Shown piece after piece: positions 16,239 through 25,109 of a stretch of 64,000 nucleotides of DNA (positions are counted from its first letter, which is position 1; every line of letters starts with the position of its first letter). The DNA comes from Streptomyces sp. NBC_01198 (GTDB lineage Bacteria > Actinomycetota > Actinomycetes > Streptomycetales > Streptomycetaceae), in contig NZ_CP108568.1 in the NCBI RefSeq assembly GCF_036010485.1, positions 2,750,001 to 2,814,000 of the forward strand, in the 5' to 3' direction. The position numbers and the translations under genes were made by a program. Below the pieces are notes generated by a model. The model made no database searches. It had not been told where the DNA came from and was given only the letters and a program-made list of their open reading frames with translations.

Positions 16239-17102
16239 GTGGCACTTCGGCTGGGCACCCGGGAATTCGGCGAACGGGAGCCGGTGATCATGGCGATCGT
16301 GAATCGTACGCCCGATTCGTTCTACGACCAGGGCGCCACCTTCACCGACGAACCCGCCCTCGAACGGGTCGCGCTCGCGGTCTCCGAGGGCGCCGCGATC
16401 ATCGACATCGGCGGGGTGAAGGCAGGTCCGGGCGCCGAGGTGTCGGCGGCCGAGGAGATCCGCCGCACGGCCGCCTTCGTCGGCGAGGTGCGCCGCCGCC
16501 ACCCGGACGTGGTGATCAGCGTCGACACCTGGCGGCACGAGGTCGGTGAGGCGGTGTGCGAGGCGGGCGCCGACCTGCTCAACGACGCCTGGGGCGGCGT
16601 CGATCCCGAGCTGGCCGCGGTGGCCGCCCGCCACGACGTCGGGCTGGTGTGCACGCACGCGGGCGGCGCGCAGCCGCGGACCCGGCCGCACCGGGTCGGC
16701 TACCAGGACGTGATGGCCGACATCCTGCGGGCGACCTGCGGCCTGGCGGAACGCGCCGCGGGCCTCGGGGTGCGCAGGGACGCGATCATGATCGACCCCG
16801 GGCACGACTTCGGGAAGAACACCCGGCACTCGCTGGAGGCCACCCGCCGCCTGCCGGAGATGGCGGCGACGGGCTGGCCGGTGCTGGTCTCGCTGTCGAA
16901 CAAGGACTTCGTCGGCGAGACGCTGGACCGCCCGGTCAAGGAGCGGCTGATCGGCACGCTCGCCACCACCGCGGTCTCGGCGTGGCTGGGCGCCCAGGTC
17001 TACCGGGTGCACGAGGTCGCGGAGACCCGGCAGGTGCTGGAGATGGTGGCCTCGATCGCCGGCCACCGCCCGCCCGCGGTCGCCCGCCGCGGACTGGCGT
17101 GA
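16239..17102 (+). CDS. folP2: FolP2-type dihydropteroate synthase homologue
   Basis: A 287-residue TIM-barrel protein. It carries IMAIVNRTPDSFYD, GGVKAGPG, SVDTWR and NDAWGG, all closely matching M. tuberculosis FolP2 (Rv1207) as I recall it, including DPGHDFGKNT and NKDFVGETL. True dihydropteroate synthase joins pterin pyrophosphate to p-aminobenzoate, but mycobacterial FolP2 is reported to lack that activity, so the real role may differ. GAGGAG (16227-16232) decides the GTG start. The gene order with the DivIVA-like and tag genes is that of mycobacteria, without gpgS. Confidence 0.87.
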   Translation: MALRLGTREFGEREPVIMAIVNRTPDSFYDQGATFTDEPALERVALAVSEGAAIIDIGGVKAGPGAEVSAAEEIRRTAAFVGEVRRRHPDVVISVDTWRHEVGEAVCEAGADLLNDAWGGVDPELAAVAARHDVGLVCTHAGGAQPRTRPHRVGYQDVMADILRATCGLAERAAGLGVRRDAIMIDPGHDFGKNTRHSLEATRRLPEMAATGWPVLVSLSNKDFVGETLDRPVKERLIGTLATTAVSAWLGAQVYRVHEVAETRQVLEMVASIAGHRPPAVARRGLA

Positions 17103-17117
17103 GCCCCGGCGGGCGGG

Positions 17118-17927
17118 TCAGGCGCTCTCCTTGGTGACCCGCTCGACCGCGTCGTCCACGTCGTCGGTGACGTGGAAGAGCTCCAGGTCGGCCGCCGACG
17201 CCTTGCCCTCGGCGACCAGGCTGGACCGGATCCACTGGACCAGCCCGCCCCAGTACTCGGTGCCGAACAGCACGATCGGGAAGCGGGTGACCTTCTTGGT
17301 CTGCACGAGGGTCAGCGCCTCGAAGAGCTCGTCCAGGGTGCCGAAGCCGCCGGGCAGCACGACGAAGCCGCGGGCGTACTTGACGAACATCGTCTTGCGG
17401 ACGAAGAAGTAGCGGAAGTTCACCCCGATGTCGACGTAGGGGTTCAGGCCCTGCTCGAAGGGCAGCTCGATGCCGAGGCCGACCGACACCCCACCGGCCT
17501 CCAGCGCGCCCTTGTTGGCGGCCTCCATGGCGCCCGGGCCGCCGCCGGTGATCACCGCGAAGCCCGCCTCGGTCAGCGCGCGGCCGATCCGTACGCCCGC
17601 TTCGTACTCCCGCGAGTCGGCCGGGGTGCGGGCGGAGCCGAAGACGCTGACCGCCGGGCCCAGCTCGGCCAGCGCGCCGAAGCCCTCGACGAACTCGGAC
17701 TGGATGCGCATGACCCGCCACGGGTCGCCGTGCACCCAGTCGGACGGCCCGCGGCTGTCCAGCAGCCGCTGGTCGGTGGTGCCGGTCTGCACCTGGCCGC
17801 GCCGCCGCACGACCGGTCCTGTGTGCCGCTCCGGCCAGCCCTTGCCGTACGGCAGCTCCTCCGCGGCCGCATTAGCCGCGGCCGCGGCCTCCTGGGCGTC
17901 TTCCGGGACGCCTCGTGCTTCTGTCAT
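17118..17927 (-). CDS. TIGR00730-type LOG family protein
   Basis: A 269-residue protein of the lysine decarboxylase-like / LOG family. It has the nucleotide-binding segment ITGGGPGAMEAANKGA and the catalytic signature PGGFGTLDE. These enzymes release the base from nucleoside 5'-monophosphates; in plants and some bacteria this makes active cytokinins. The first 80 residues are an actinomycete-type extension. M. tuberculosis Rv1205 occupies the same place near folP2. It converges on the folP2 gene with a 15-base gap. Confidence 0.87.
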   Translation of the reverse strand: MTEARGVPEDAQEAAAAANAAAEELPYGKGWPERHTGPVVRRRGQVQTGTTDQRLLDSRGPSDWVHGDPWRVMRIQSEFVEGFGALAELGPAVSVFGSARTPADSREYEAGVRIGRALTEAGFAVITGGGPGAMEAANKGALEAGGVSVGLGIELPFEQGLNPYVDIGVNFRYFFVRKTMFVKYARGFVVLPGGFGTLDELFEALTLVQTKKVTRFPIVLFGTEYWGGLVQWIRSSLVAEGKASAADLELFHVTDDVDDAVERVTKESA

Positions 17928-17943
17928 ATCGGCAGCCTACGCA

Positions 17944-19017
17944 TCAGGGTGCCGCGGACGGCGCCAAAGGCACAGCTCGCGGCGCTTCGAGGCGAGCGCT
18001 CACCCAGGTGAAGGCGTCGGGGAACATCCGGCCCCAGGTGTTCCAGTTGTGCCCGCCGTTGCTCAGCTCCAGCGTGCTGACCTCGGTGGGCGGCTGGGCG
18101 GCGCCGGTGATCCAGTCGGCGAACTTCGGCGGGCTCTCCCGGTCCTGCAGGCTCGACTCGACCAGCAGCCGCACGTCCGGACGGCTGGTGCGGGCCAGCC
18201 ACAGCGGCGAGCGCACGCCCTTCGAGGGGTCGTCGGGGGCCAGCGCGGCGCCCGCGGCGAAGGTCTCGGGGTGCTCGAACGCGAGCCGCGCCGCGCAGTA
18301 GCCGCCGGTGGATATGCCCATCACCGCCCAGCCGCGGGGCGCCGGAAGCGTACGGAAGTTGTGCGAGATCGTCTTGACCACGTCGTCGGTCAGCCAGGTC
18401 TCGACCTTGCTCTTGCCCGCGACGTCGGCGCAGCCGGTGTTGACCCGGTCAGGGGTGATGGTGGGCAGCACCAGGATCGCCGGCTCCGCGCGGCCCGCGC
18501 TGATCTGGTCCTGCATGATCCGGCCCAGCCGCATCCCGCGCAGGAAGCTGTGCGGCGTGCCCGGTATGCCGTGCAGCACCTCGATGACCGGGAAACGCGT
18601 ATGCGCGAATTCCGGCTTCGCGTACTGCGGCGGCAGCCAGACGATCACGTCGCCCTTCGTGCCGCTGTCGAAGCCGTGCACGGTGGCCCGCTCGAAGCCC
18701 TGCGAATACGAGGCGAACTTCACCGCGTAGTCCGGCACCGCCGGTGCCGGGGCGCCCTGGGCGACGGACCGGCCGCCGCCGGAATTGGCATGGCCGAGCA
18801 GGTCGTCCCACGAGGCGTAGAAGCCGTATTCGTTGTTCGCCGTGACCATCACCACGAGAATCGCGGTGATCTGGCAGACCACGATCATGCCCACCCGCAG
18901 GGCGAGCCGCAGCGGGCGCGGCCCGGGCACCCTCGGCCACAGCAGCACCGCACCGGCCACCGCGGCCACCGCGGCGGCGACGAGCAGCGCGGCGAACCAG
19001 CCGCTGGTCAGTCCCAT
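17944..19017 (-). CDS. Membrane-anchored esterase-D-type alpha/beta hydrolase
   Basis: A 357-residue protein. Two membrane helices lie at about residues 6-28 and 40-60. The external domain has the nucleophile elbow GISTGGY, the start of an oxyanion region VIEVLHGIPG, and a C-terminal His in NGGHNWNTW. This is the fold of the mycolyltransferase / esterase D group. Actinomycetes without mycolic acids keep many such proteins with unknown acyl substrates. It stands 16 bases upstream of the LOG gene and may share a transcript. Confidence 0.82.
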   Translation of the reverse strand: MGLTSGWFAALLVAAAVAAVAGAVLLWPRVPGPRPLRLALRVGMIVVCQITAILVVMVTANNEYGFYASWDDLLGHANSGGGRSVAQGAPAPAVPDYAVKFASYSQGFERATVHGFDSGTKGDVIVWLPPQYAKPEFAHTRFPVIEVLHGIPGTPHSFLRGMRLGRIMQDQISAGRAEPAILVLPTITPDRVNTGCADVAGKSKVETWLTDDVVKTISHNFRTLPAPRGWAVMGISTGGYCAARLAFEHPETFAAGAALAPDDPSKGVRSPLWLARTSRPDVRLLVESSLQDRESPPKFADWITGAAQPPTEVSTLELSNGGHNWNTWGRMFPDAFTWVSARLEAPRAVPLAPSAAP

Positions 19018-19125
19018 GACCCGGCTCCTCCCCCCGTCCCGAACCGGACGTATCCGATCAACCTTGCCGGGGGGAAGGACCGGCGCGCACCCCGATTCGG
19101 TTGCCTGGCGCAGGGGTGATCTGCG

Positions 19126-20193
19126 TCAGGCGGTCAGCCAGGCGGTCAGCTTCCGCTCCGCCTCGCGGATCGCCGCGACCTCGACGTGCTCCTCGCGGGT
19201 GTGTGCGAGCGTGGGGTCGCCGGGCCCGTAGTTGACCGCGGGGATCCCCAGCGCGGAGAAGCGGGCCACGTCCGTCCAGGCCTCCTTGGCCGCGGGCGCG
19301 GTGCCGATCGCCTCGACGAAGGCCGCGGCCGCCGGATGCGACAGGCCGGGCAGCGCGCCGGGAGCGCTGTCGGTGAGCACCACGTCGAAGCCGTCGAAGA
19401 CGGTACGGACCCGCTCCAGCGCCTCCGCCTCGCTCTGGTCGGGCGAGAAGCGGTAGTTCACGGTGACCGCACACGTGTCGGGAATCACGTTCCCCGCGTG
19501 GCCGCCCTCGATCATGACGGCGTTCAGCCCCTCGGGATACGTCAGCCCGTCGATCTCGACCCGGCGCGGCTCGTACCCGGCGAGCCTGGCGAGGATCGGG
19601 GCGGCCTTGTGGATCGCGTTCTCCCCCAGCCAACTGCGGGCCGAGTGCGCACGGCGCCCGGTCGTCTCCACCCGCACCCGCAGGGTGCCCTGGCACCCGC
19701 CGTCAACCCGGCCGCCGGTCGGCTCCATCAGCACGGCGAAGTCGCCCGCGAGCCAGTCCGGGTGCCGCTCGACCAGCCGCTTGAGCCCGTTGAACTCGGC
19801 GGCGATCTCCTCGGCGTCGTAGAAGACGTAGGTCAGGTCGCGGTCGGCGTCGGCGAGGGCCGCGGCGAGCTTGAGCTGGACCGCGAGCCCCGCCTTCATG
19901 TCGCTGGTGCCGCACCCCCACAGGACGCCGTCGGCGTCCAGGCGGGACGGCAGGTTGCCGGCGATCGGCACGGTGTCGATGTGGCCGGCCAGCACGACGC
20001 GCTCGGCCCTGCCGAAACGCGTTCTGGCGACCACCGCGTCGCCGTCGCGGTCCACGGTGAGGTGGGGGTGCGCGCGGAGCGCCTCCTCGATCAGGTCGGC
20101 GAGCGCCTTCTCCTCGCGGCTCACCGACGGCACGTCCACGAGGGTCGCCGTGAGGGCGGCCACGTCTGTCCTGAGGTCAAGTCCGCGTCCCAT
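19126..20193 (-). CDS. dapE: Succinyl-diaminopimelate desuccinylase
   Basis: A 355-residue M20 family metallopeptidase. Metal ligands are visible in [20 protein letters not shown] and [13 protein letters not shown], and the dimerisation domain begins after [20 protein letters not shown], with a later [20 protein letters not shown]. It removes succinate from N-succinyl-LL-diaminopimelate in lysine and cell-wall synthesis. The start at ATG 20193 follows GGGGGT; an earlier in-frame start at 20232 has no support. dapC, the preceding step, lies 2.3 kb away on the same strand. Confidence 0.92.
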   Translation of the reverse strand: MGRGLDLRTDVAALTATLVDVPSVSREEKALADLIEEALRAHPHLTVDRDGDAVVARTRFGRAERVVLAGHIDTVPIAGNLPSRLDADGVLWGCGTSDMKAGLAVQLKLAAALADADRDLTYVFYDAEEIAAEFNGLKRLVERHPDWLAGDFAVLMEPTGGRVDGGCQGTLRVRVETTGRRAHSARSWLGENAIHKAAPILARLAGYEPRRVEIDGLTYPEGLNAVMIEGGHAGNVIPDTCAVTVNYRFSPDQSEAEALERVRTVFDGFDVVLTDSAPGALPGLSHPAAAAFVEAIGTAPAAKEAWTDVARFSALGIPAVNYGPGDPTLAHTREEHVEVAAIREAERKLTAWLTA

Positions 20194-20327
20194 ACCCCCG
20201 CACTCTAGGCGCTCCGCGCCTAGGGGGGTCACGTGCGGGTGCCCATGCCACGTGCGCCTGCCGGCGGCCCTGGGGGGTGAGTGCCGCGTGCGGTGGCGTT
20301 CACCCTTTCGGTGCGATGTGGCCGGGC

Positions 20328-20405
20328 GCGCAGTTCCCCGCGCCCCGGCAAAGGCTCACCCCCTCCCGGCAAAGGGCACCCCTCGGGGGCGCGGGGAGCC
20401 GTGCG
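20328..20405. repeat. Intergenic inverted repeat of the GGGGCGCGGGGAAC family
   Basis: Imperfect arms lie at 20328-20346 (GCGCAGTTCCCCGCGCCCC) and 20385-20405, with AAAGGGCACC-type spacer sequence between them. It lies between divergent genes, unlike most copies, which are at 3' ends. Nothing else is seen in the 300 bases between dapE and the next gene except a -10 box at its end. Confidence 0.75.
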
Positions 20406-20481
20406 GGCAGGCGCGGCGGGGGAATTGACGTGATGTCACAGCAAGTGGCAATCACGTGGCGCGCGCGGGGACGAAGATCGG

Positions 20482-20487
20482 TACGCT
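20482..20487 (+). promoter_or_regulatory. -10 element for a probably leaderless transcript
   Basis: TACGCT ends six bases before the GTG at 20494, and there is no ribosome binding site in between. Confidence 0.45.
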
Positions 20488-20493
20488 CAGCCC

Positions 20494-21438
20494 GTGCCCA
20501 CGTCAGGCGCCTCGTCGGGGCGCGAACGCAACCGCCCGCGCCGCCGCGCGATCCGCGCGCTGAGCGCCCTTCTGGTGCTGGCGGCAGCCGCCTACGTGGC
20601 GTACCACTTCGCGGTCAAATCCACCCAGTCTGCGGGCTGCCGGGTGCACTCCGACGACGACACTCTGGAGCTGACGCAGTCCCAGGCGGCGAACGCCGCG
20701 ACCATCGCCGCCGTGGCGACGGCCCGCGGGCTGCCGGAACGGGCCGTCACCATAGCCCTGGCAACCGCCCTGCAGGAGTCGCGGCTCGACAATCTGGATC
20801 ACGGCGACCGCGACTCGCTCGGCCTCTTCCAGCAGCGCCCCTCGCAGGGCTGGGGCACCTCGCAGCAGATCCTGGACCCGGTCTACTCGACGAACGAGTT
20901 CTACGACGGCCTGGTCAAGATCGACGGCTACTCCCGTCTCCCCCTCACCGTCGCCGCGCAGAAGGTGCAGCGGAGCGGCTACCCGCAGGCGTACGCCAAG
21001 CACGAGGCCGACGCCACGATGCTGGCCGCGGCCCTGGTCGGCCGCAAGGCCGGGGCGCTGAGCTGCACCACCGGCGAGGACAAGCCGGACAGTGCGGGTG
21101 GCGCCCCCGGCGACCCCGCCCTGGTGACCACCCGGCTGAAGCGCGAGTTCGGCGCTCAGGCGCGCCCGAAGACGGCCGGGCAGCCGGCCAGCACCGTGAC
21201 CGTACCGGCGGCGCCGGCCGGCGGCGGGGCGGCGGGCGACACCGCCCGGCGGGGCTGGCAGCTGGCCGAGTGGTCGGTGGCGCACTCGCAGGACCTGAGG
21301 ATCGCCACGGTGTCCTTCGGCGGCATGCAGTGGCGGGCCGCCCGCTCCGGCAGCGGCTGGCAGAAGGTACCGGAGGCCGCGGGCGGCAGCCCGGACAGTG
21401 CCGACAGCGGATTCGTACGGATCACCGTCGCGCAGTAG
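20494..21438 (+). CDS. Membrane-anchored lysozyme-like (transglycosylase-fold) protein
   Basis: A 314-residue protein with a basic start and one membrane helix at about 21-42, which leaves the rest outside. Residues about 60-190 look like a lysozyme-fold domain: LATALQESRLDNL supplies the Glu expected for catalysis and DSLGLFQQRPSQGWG is the typical following motif. A Pro/Ala-rich linker and a small C-terminal domain follow. Such proteins may cleave peptidoglycan, or only bind it. Databases may call relatives 'heavy metal transporter', for which I see no evidence in the sequence. Confidence 0.72.
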   Translation: MPTSGASSGRERNRPRRRAIRALSALLVLAAAAYVAYHFAVKSTQSAGCRVHSDDDTLELTQSQAANAATIAAVATARGLPERAVTIALATALQESRLDNLDHGDRDSLGLFQQRPSQGWGTSQQILDPVYSTNEFYDGLVKIDGYSRLPLTVAAQKVQRSGYPQAYAKHEADATMLAAALVGRKAGALSCTTGEDKPDSAGGAPGDPALVTTRLKREFGAQARPKTAGQPASTVTVPAAPAGGGAAGDTARRGWQLAEWSVAHSQDLRIATVSFGGMQWRAARSGSGWQKVPEAAGGSPDSADSGFVRITVAQ

Positions 21439-21708
21439 TGCACGCTTTCACCCGCGGGTGGATTTCCGCGGCGGCGGGCCCGTGGCCGTCGCGAACCACC
21501 TTTTCGGGGGCTGATTTCCGTGCCGGGGCAGGGATGTGACGTTTTTTCACGGCGGCCGCCGGTCATATCAGCTGTCCGTTATATCCCCTGTGCCGGATGA
21601 CTATTATGCGACACATTGCCCATTCTTTACCTCGGATGGCCGCAACCTTCCGGCGCTCCCGCCGATAGTCACGGCGTTGTTGGAGACCACTCGCCCGCAA
21701 GGAGCACC

Positions 21709-22134
21709 ATGTCCCTCACCCTCACGCGCCGGATCGCCCAGGCCGCTCTGCTGCTCGGTGCCGCCGCCGCACCCCTGATCGGTGCGGGCGCCGCGCACGC
21801 CGCCGCGCCCCAGCAGGCAGTGGGCGGACTGACCAACCTCGACGGCGCCGGGCTGGGCTCCGCCGTCGACGGCACCTCGCAGCACGCCGCCGGGCTCGCC
21901 ACGAAGGGCGGCACCGAGGCCGTGAAGACCACCGTCCCGGCCGCGGGACGCATCATCGGCACCGCGGGCCGCGCCGCCACGCCCGCCGCACAGCAGAGCG
22001 CCGCGCAGGCCACGGACACGGCCGGCCGCATCGTCGGCGCGACCGCCGAATCCCTCCCGGTCGCAGGCGCCCTCCCCAACACGGGCGCCCTCCCCACCGA
22101 CCAGCTCCCCCTGAAGGCCCTCCCCTTGGGCTGA
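21709..22134 (+). CDS. Small secreted protein, Streptomyces-type, function unknown
   Basis: A 141-residue protein with a clear Sec signal peptide (basic start, hydrophobic Ala/Leu core, cleavage near GAAHAAA at about residue 28). The mature part is low in complexity, rich in Ala, Gly and Thr, and ends in short Pro-Leu repeats (LPVAGALP, TGALP, DQLPLKALPLG). AAGGAG (21699-21704) decides the ATG at 21709 over an open upstream frame. No enzyme motif is present. The 270 bases before it are unusually AT-rich for this genome and may hold a regulated promoter. Confidence 0.78.
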   Translation: MSLTLTRRIAQAALLLGAAAAPLIGAGAAHAAAPQQAVGGLTNLDGAGLGSAVDGTSQHAAGLATKGGTEAVKTTVPAAGRIIGTAGRAATPAAQQSAAQATDTAGRIVGATAESLPVAGALPNTGALPTDQLPLKALPLG

Positions 22135-22291
22135 CCCCGCCTGGTGACCCGACGCCCGACCGGGGGGCAGACCCCGTCCGCCCGGAAAGCGGTGCCGATC
22201 CGCCCCGCCCCCCACCCCGTGTAGCCGGCGAGCCAAAGGGCGCGCCGGTGTCGAAAGGGAGAACGCGCGGAGGCCCCCGAGGAACGAGGGG

Positions 22292-22494
22292 GTCGAGCAC
22301 GATCGAGTGTCGACAACGGGTTCAAAGCGCCCGGAGGCGAGCCGGCGGCAAAAGGGGCAGTCGAGCACGATCGAGTGTCGACACCGGGTACAGAGCGCCC
22401 GGAGGCGAGCCGGCGGCAAAAGGGCAGTCGAGCACGATCGAGTGTCGACACCGGGTACAAAGCGCCCGGAGGCGAGCCGGCGGCAAAAGGGGCA
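22292..22494. repeat. Three tandem 67/68-base repeats
   Basis: Units begin at 22292, 22360 and 22427 and are 68, 67 and 68 bases long. They differ at only a few positions. Each starts with a near-palindrome of 23 bases whose ends are GTCGAGCAC and GTGTCGAC, and continues with a GC-rich part ending GGCGGCAAAAGGGGCA. The array ends one base before the dapC stop codon region, between convergent genes. There are no unique spacers, so it is not a CRISPR array. In 22135-22291 I see nothing else. Confidence 0.9.
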
Positions 22495-22495
22495 G

Positions 22496-23593
22496 CTAGC
22501 TGAGGCGGGAGACGGCGGCCGCGATGCGCTCGTCGGTGGCGGTCAGGGCGACGCGGACGAAGTCGGCGCCGGGGGGGCCGTAGAAGTCGCCGGGGGCGAC
22601 CAGGATGCCGCGCTTGGCCAGGTCGGCCACCGTCTCCCAGCAGGGCTCGCCGCGGGTCGCCCACAGGTAGAGGCTGGCCTCGCTGTGTTCGATGCGGAAG
22701 CCGGCCGCCTCAAGGGCGGTACGCAGCGCGGTGCGGCGGCGGGCGTAGCGCTGCTTCTGCTCGACCGCGTGGGCGCGGTCGCCGAGGGCGGCGACCATCG
22801 CGGCCTGCACGGGCTGCGGCACGATCATGCCGGCGTGCTTGCGCACCGCGAGCAGTTCCGCCACGATCGCGGGGTCGCCGGCCAGGAAGGCGCCGCGGTA
22901 GCCGGCGAAGTTGGACCGCTTGGACAGCGAGTGGACCGCGATCAGCCCGTCGTGGCTGTCGCCGCTGACGTCGGGGTGCAGGACCGAGACCGGCTCCTCG
23001 CCCTCCCAGCCCAGCTCGATGTAGCACTCGTCGGACACCACGAGGATGCCGTGCTCGCGCGCCCAGCCCACGATCCGGCGCAGCTCGGCGGCGCCGAGGA
23101 CCCGGCCGGTCGGGTTGGAGGGGCTGTTCAGCCAGAGCAGCCTCACCCGTGCCGGGTCGAGGTCGGCGACCGGGTCGTCGTAGGTGACCGGCTCCGCGCG
23201 GGCCAGCAGCGCGCCGATCTCGTACGTCGGGTAGGCCAGCTGCGGGTAGCCGACCTGGTCGCCCTCGCGCAGGTCGAGCAGCGTCGGCAGCCAGCCGACC
23301 AGTTCCTTGGAGCCGATCAGCGGCAGCACGTGCCGGGGGTCGGCGCCGGCCACCCCGTGCCAGCTGCGCAGGTACTCCGCGGCGGCGGCCCGCAGCGCGG
23401 CGGTGCCGTAGGTCAGCGGGTAGCCGGGGCTGTCCGCGGCGGCAGCCAGCGCCTGCCTGATGACCTCGGGCACCGGGTCCACGGGAGTGCCCACCGAGAG
23501 GTCGACGACACCGTCGGGATGCGCGGCGGCAGCCGCCTTGTACGGCTCGAGTCGGTCCCACGGGAAGACCGGCAGGCGGGCGGAAATACTCAC
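22496..23593 (-). CDS. dapC: Succinyldiaminopimelate transaminase
   Basis: A 365-residue fold-type I aminotransferase. It has LNSPSNPTGRV, VVSDECYIELGWEG and the pyridoxal-phosphate lysine in SLSKRSNFAGYR, with an Arg for the substrate carboxylate near the end. It makes N-succinyl-diaminopimelate in the lysine / peptidoglycan pathway, next to dapE nearby. The GTG start at 23593 follows a fair binding site. M. tuberculosis dapC (Rv1178) likewise lies immediately downstream of its ferredoxin gene (fdxC, Rv1177). Confidence 0.92.
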   Translation of the reverse strand: MSISARLPVFPWDRLEPYKAAAAAHPDGVVDLSVGTPVDPVPEVIRQALAAAADSPGYPLTYGTAALRAAAAEYLRSWHGVAGADPRHVLPLIGSKELVGWLPTLLDLREGDQVGYPQLAYPTYEIGALLARAEPVTYDDPVADLDPARVRLLWLNSPSNPTGRVLGAAELRRIVGWAREHGILVVSDECYIELGWEGEEPVSVLHPDVSGDSHDGLIAVHSLSKRSNFAGYRGAFLAGDPAIVAELLAVRKHAGMIVPQPVQAAMVAALGDRAHAVEQKQRYARRRTALRTALEAAGFRIEHSEASLYLWATRGEPCWETVADLAKRGILVAPGDFYGPPGADFVRVALTATDERIAAAVSRLS

Positions 23594-23702
23594 GTGCTCA
23601 CACTCTCACTCTGCCCGGACGCCTCGGCCCCGTACGGCGCTGCGGCGCGTACGGGGCCGTGGCGGAAGACGCCCTCGGGGCGCGGCGTGCTGTGGTGCGT
23701 AC

Positions 23703-24023
23703 TTACTGGTTCTGCGGGGCCAGCTCGGCGATGAAGGGGTGGTCGCGGTCGATCAGACCGAGCTTGGACGCGCCGCCGGGCGAGCCCAGCTCGTCGAAGA
23801 ACTCGACATTCGCCTTGTAGTAGTCCTTCCACTCCTCCGGGGTGTCGTCCTCGTAGAAGATGGCCTCTACCGGGCAGACCGGTTCACACGCGCCGCAGTC
23901 GACACATTCGTCCGGGTGGATGTACAAGGACCGGGCGCCCTCGTAGATGCAGTCGACCGGGCACTCTTCGATGCACGCCTTGTCCTTGACGTCGACACAA
24001 GGCTGCGCGATGACGTAGGTCAC
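23703..24023 (-). CDS. fdxA: Seven-iron ferredoxin
   Basis: A 106-residue ferredoxin. The N-terminal half has Cys at the positions of a [3Fe-4S] and a [4Fe-4S] cluster: QPCVDVKDKACIEECPVDC and then CVDCGACEPVCP. The tail is acidic, as in actinomycete FdxA/FdxC. It carries electrons in the cytosol. GTG 24023 is the start. It probably leads a transcript into dapC, 109 bases downstream. Confidence 0.93.
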   Translation of the reverse strand: MTYVIAQPCVDVKDKACIEECPVDCIYEGARSLYIHPDECVDCGACEPVCPVEAIFYEDDTPEEWKDYYKANVEFFDELGSPGGASKLGLIDRDHPFIAELAPQNQ

Positions 24024-24131
24024 GCTGTCGTTCCTCCTCGATAGGGCTCATCTCGCGCGGGAGCGCGGCGTCGTCGATGCCCGCACCTAGTATCTCCGTT
24101 CCTGGGCACGAACCGAACAGGAGGGGCACGC

Positions 24132-25109
24132 ATGCCAGCGGATTTCTCGGCCGGCGCACGACTCGAACTCCGCATTACCCCCGCTGACGTGGGAAGACGC
24201 GTCTCGGTGCGGCAGTTGGCCGAGGTCACTGACGGGCGCCCCACGTTCACCGATACGGTCGGTGTTCTCGCATCCTGGGACGGGGGAGTGGTGTACATCA
24301 CGCGCAGGACCGGCGAAACCGTCGGAATCGCCGAATCCGCCCTCGTCGCGGGCAAGGTTGTCCCGCCCGCTCCGGTGCGGCGGGCCACGGCCGTGCCCGC
24401 GATGACGGACGAGGAGCTGGACGCGGTCGCCGCCCGGGCGTGGCCCGCCCCGGAGACCGCCCGGCTCGGCGGCTGGACGCTGCGCCACGCGGGTGGTTTC
24501 ACCCGGCGGGCCAACTCGGTACAGGTCGCGGGCGAGCCCGGCGTGCCGCTGGACGAGGCGCTCGCCGAGGTCGTCCGCTGGTACGGCGAGCGCGCCGCCA
24601 CGCCGTACCTCCAGCTGTCCGACTCCTCGCCGTACGCCGCCGAGGCCGCCGCCCGCGGGTGGCTGCGGGAGGCCGACACCCTGGTCAGGACCGCGCCGCT
24701 GGCCCCGCTGACGCTGCTGCCTGAGGCGGCCGGCCCCGTGACGCTGTCCCGCACGCCGGACGCCGGCTGGCTGGCCGCCTACCACCGCACCGGGGACCTC
24801 ACGGACGCCGCGCTCCAGGTCGTCACCGGCGGGCCTTCGGTCTGGTTCGCCGCGATGCCCGGCGCGATCGGGCGGGCCGTGGTCGACGGCCGGTGGGCCC
24901 TCTTCGGAGCCGTCGAGGTCATACCGTCGCACCGGCGGCGCGGCCTGGCCACCGCCGTCATGGGCGCGCTCGCCCGGCGGGCCGCGCAGGAGGGCGCCAC
25001 CGCCGCGTATCTCCAGGTCGAGGCGGACAACGAGGCCGCCCGCTTCCTCTACGACGGGCTCGGCTTCAGCGACCACCACGGCTACCACTACCGGCGACCG
25101 GCGGCATGA
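24132..25109 (+). CDS. GNAT-family N-acetyltransferase
   Basis: A 325-residue protein. Residues 1-75 are a small beta domain of unclear role; about 90-180 resemble a first, degenerate acetyltransferase half, and about 200-325 hold the GNAT core with the acetyl-CoA loop VIPSHRRRGLATAVMGAL and the last strand YLQVEADNEAARFLYDGLGF. The substrate is unknown. It overlaps the next gene by ATGA, so both are made together. AGGAGG lies upstream of the ATG. Confidence 0.88.
   Translation: MPADFSAGARLELRITPADVGRRVSVRQLAEVTDGRPTFTDTVGVLASWDGGVVYITRRTGETVGIAESALVAGKVVPPAPVRRATAVPAMTDEELDAVAARAWPAPETARLGGWTLRHAGGFTRRANSVQVAGEPGVPLDEALAEVVRWYGERAATPYLQLSDSSPYAAEAAARGWLREADTLVRTAPLAPLTLLPEAAGPVTLSRTPDAGWLAAYHRTGDLTDAALQVVTGGPSVWFAAMPGAIGRAVVDGRWALFGAVEVIPSHRRRGLATAVMGALARRAAQEGATAAYLQVEADNEAARFLYDGLGFSDHHGYHYRRPAA

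Noticed and set aside
20494..21438. Heavy metal transporter (a label I recall from databases for relatives)
   Set aside because: One membrane helix and a lysozyme-like external domain do not fit a transporter.
22292..22494. CRISPR array
   Set aside because: The repeats are directly joined with no unique spacers, there are only three, and no cas gene is near.
22248..22499. Small protein encoded by the tandem repeats
   Set aside because: The frame is only the translation of the repeat, changes frame between 68- and 67-base units, and has no ribosome binding site.
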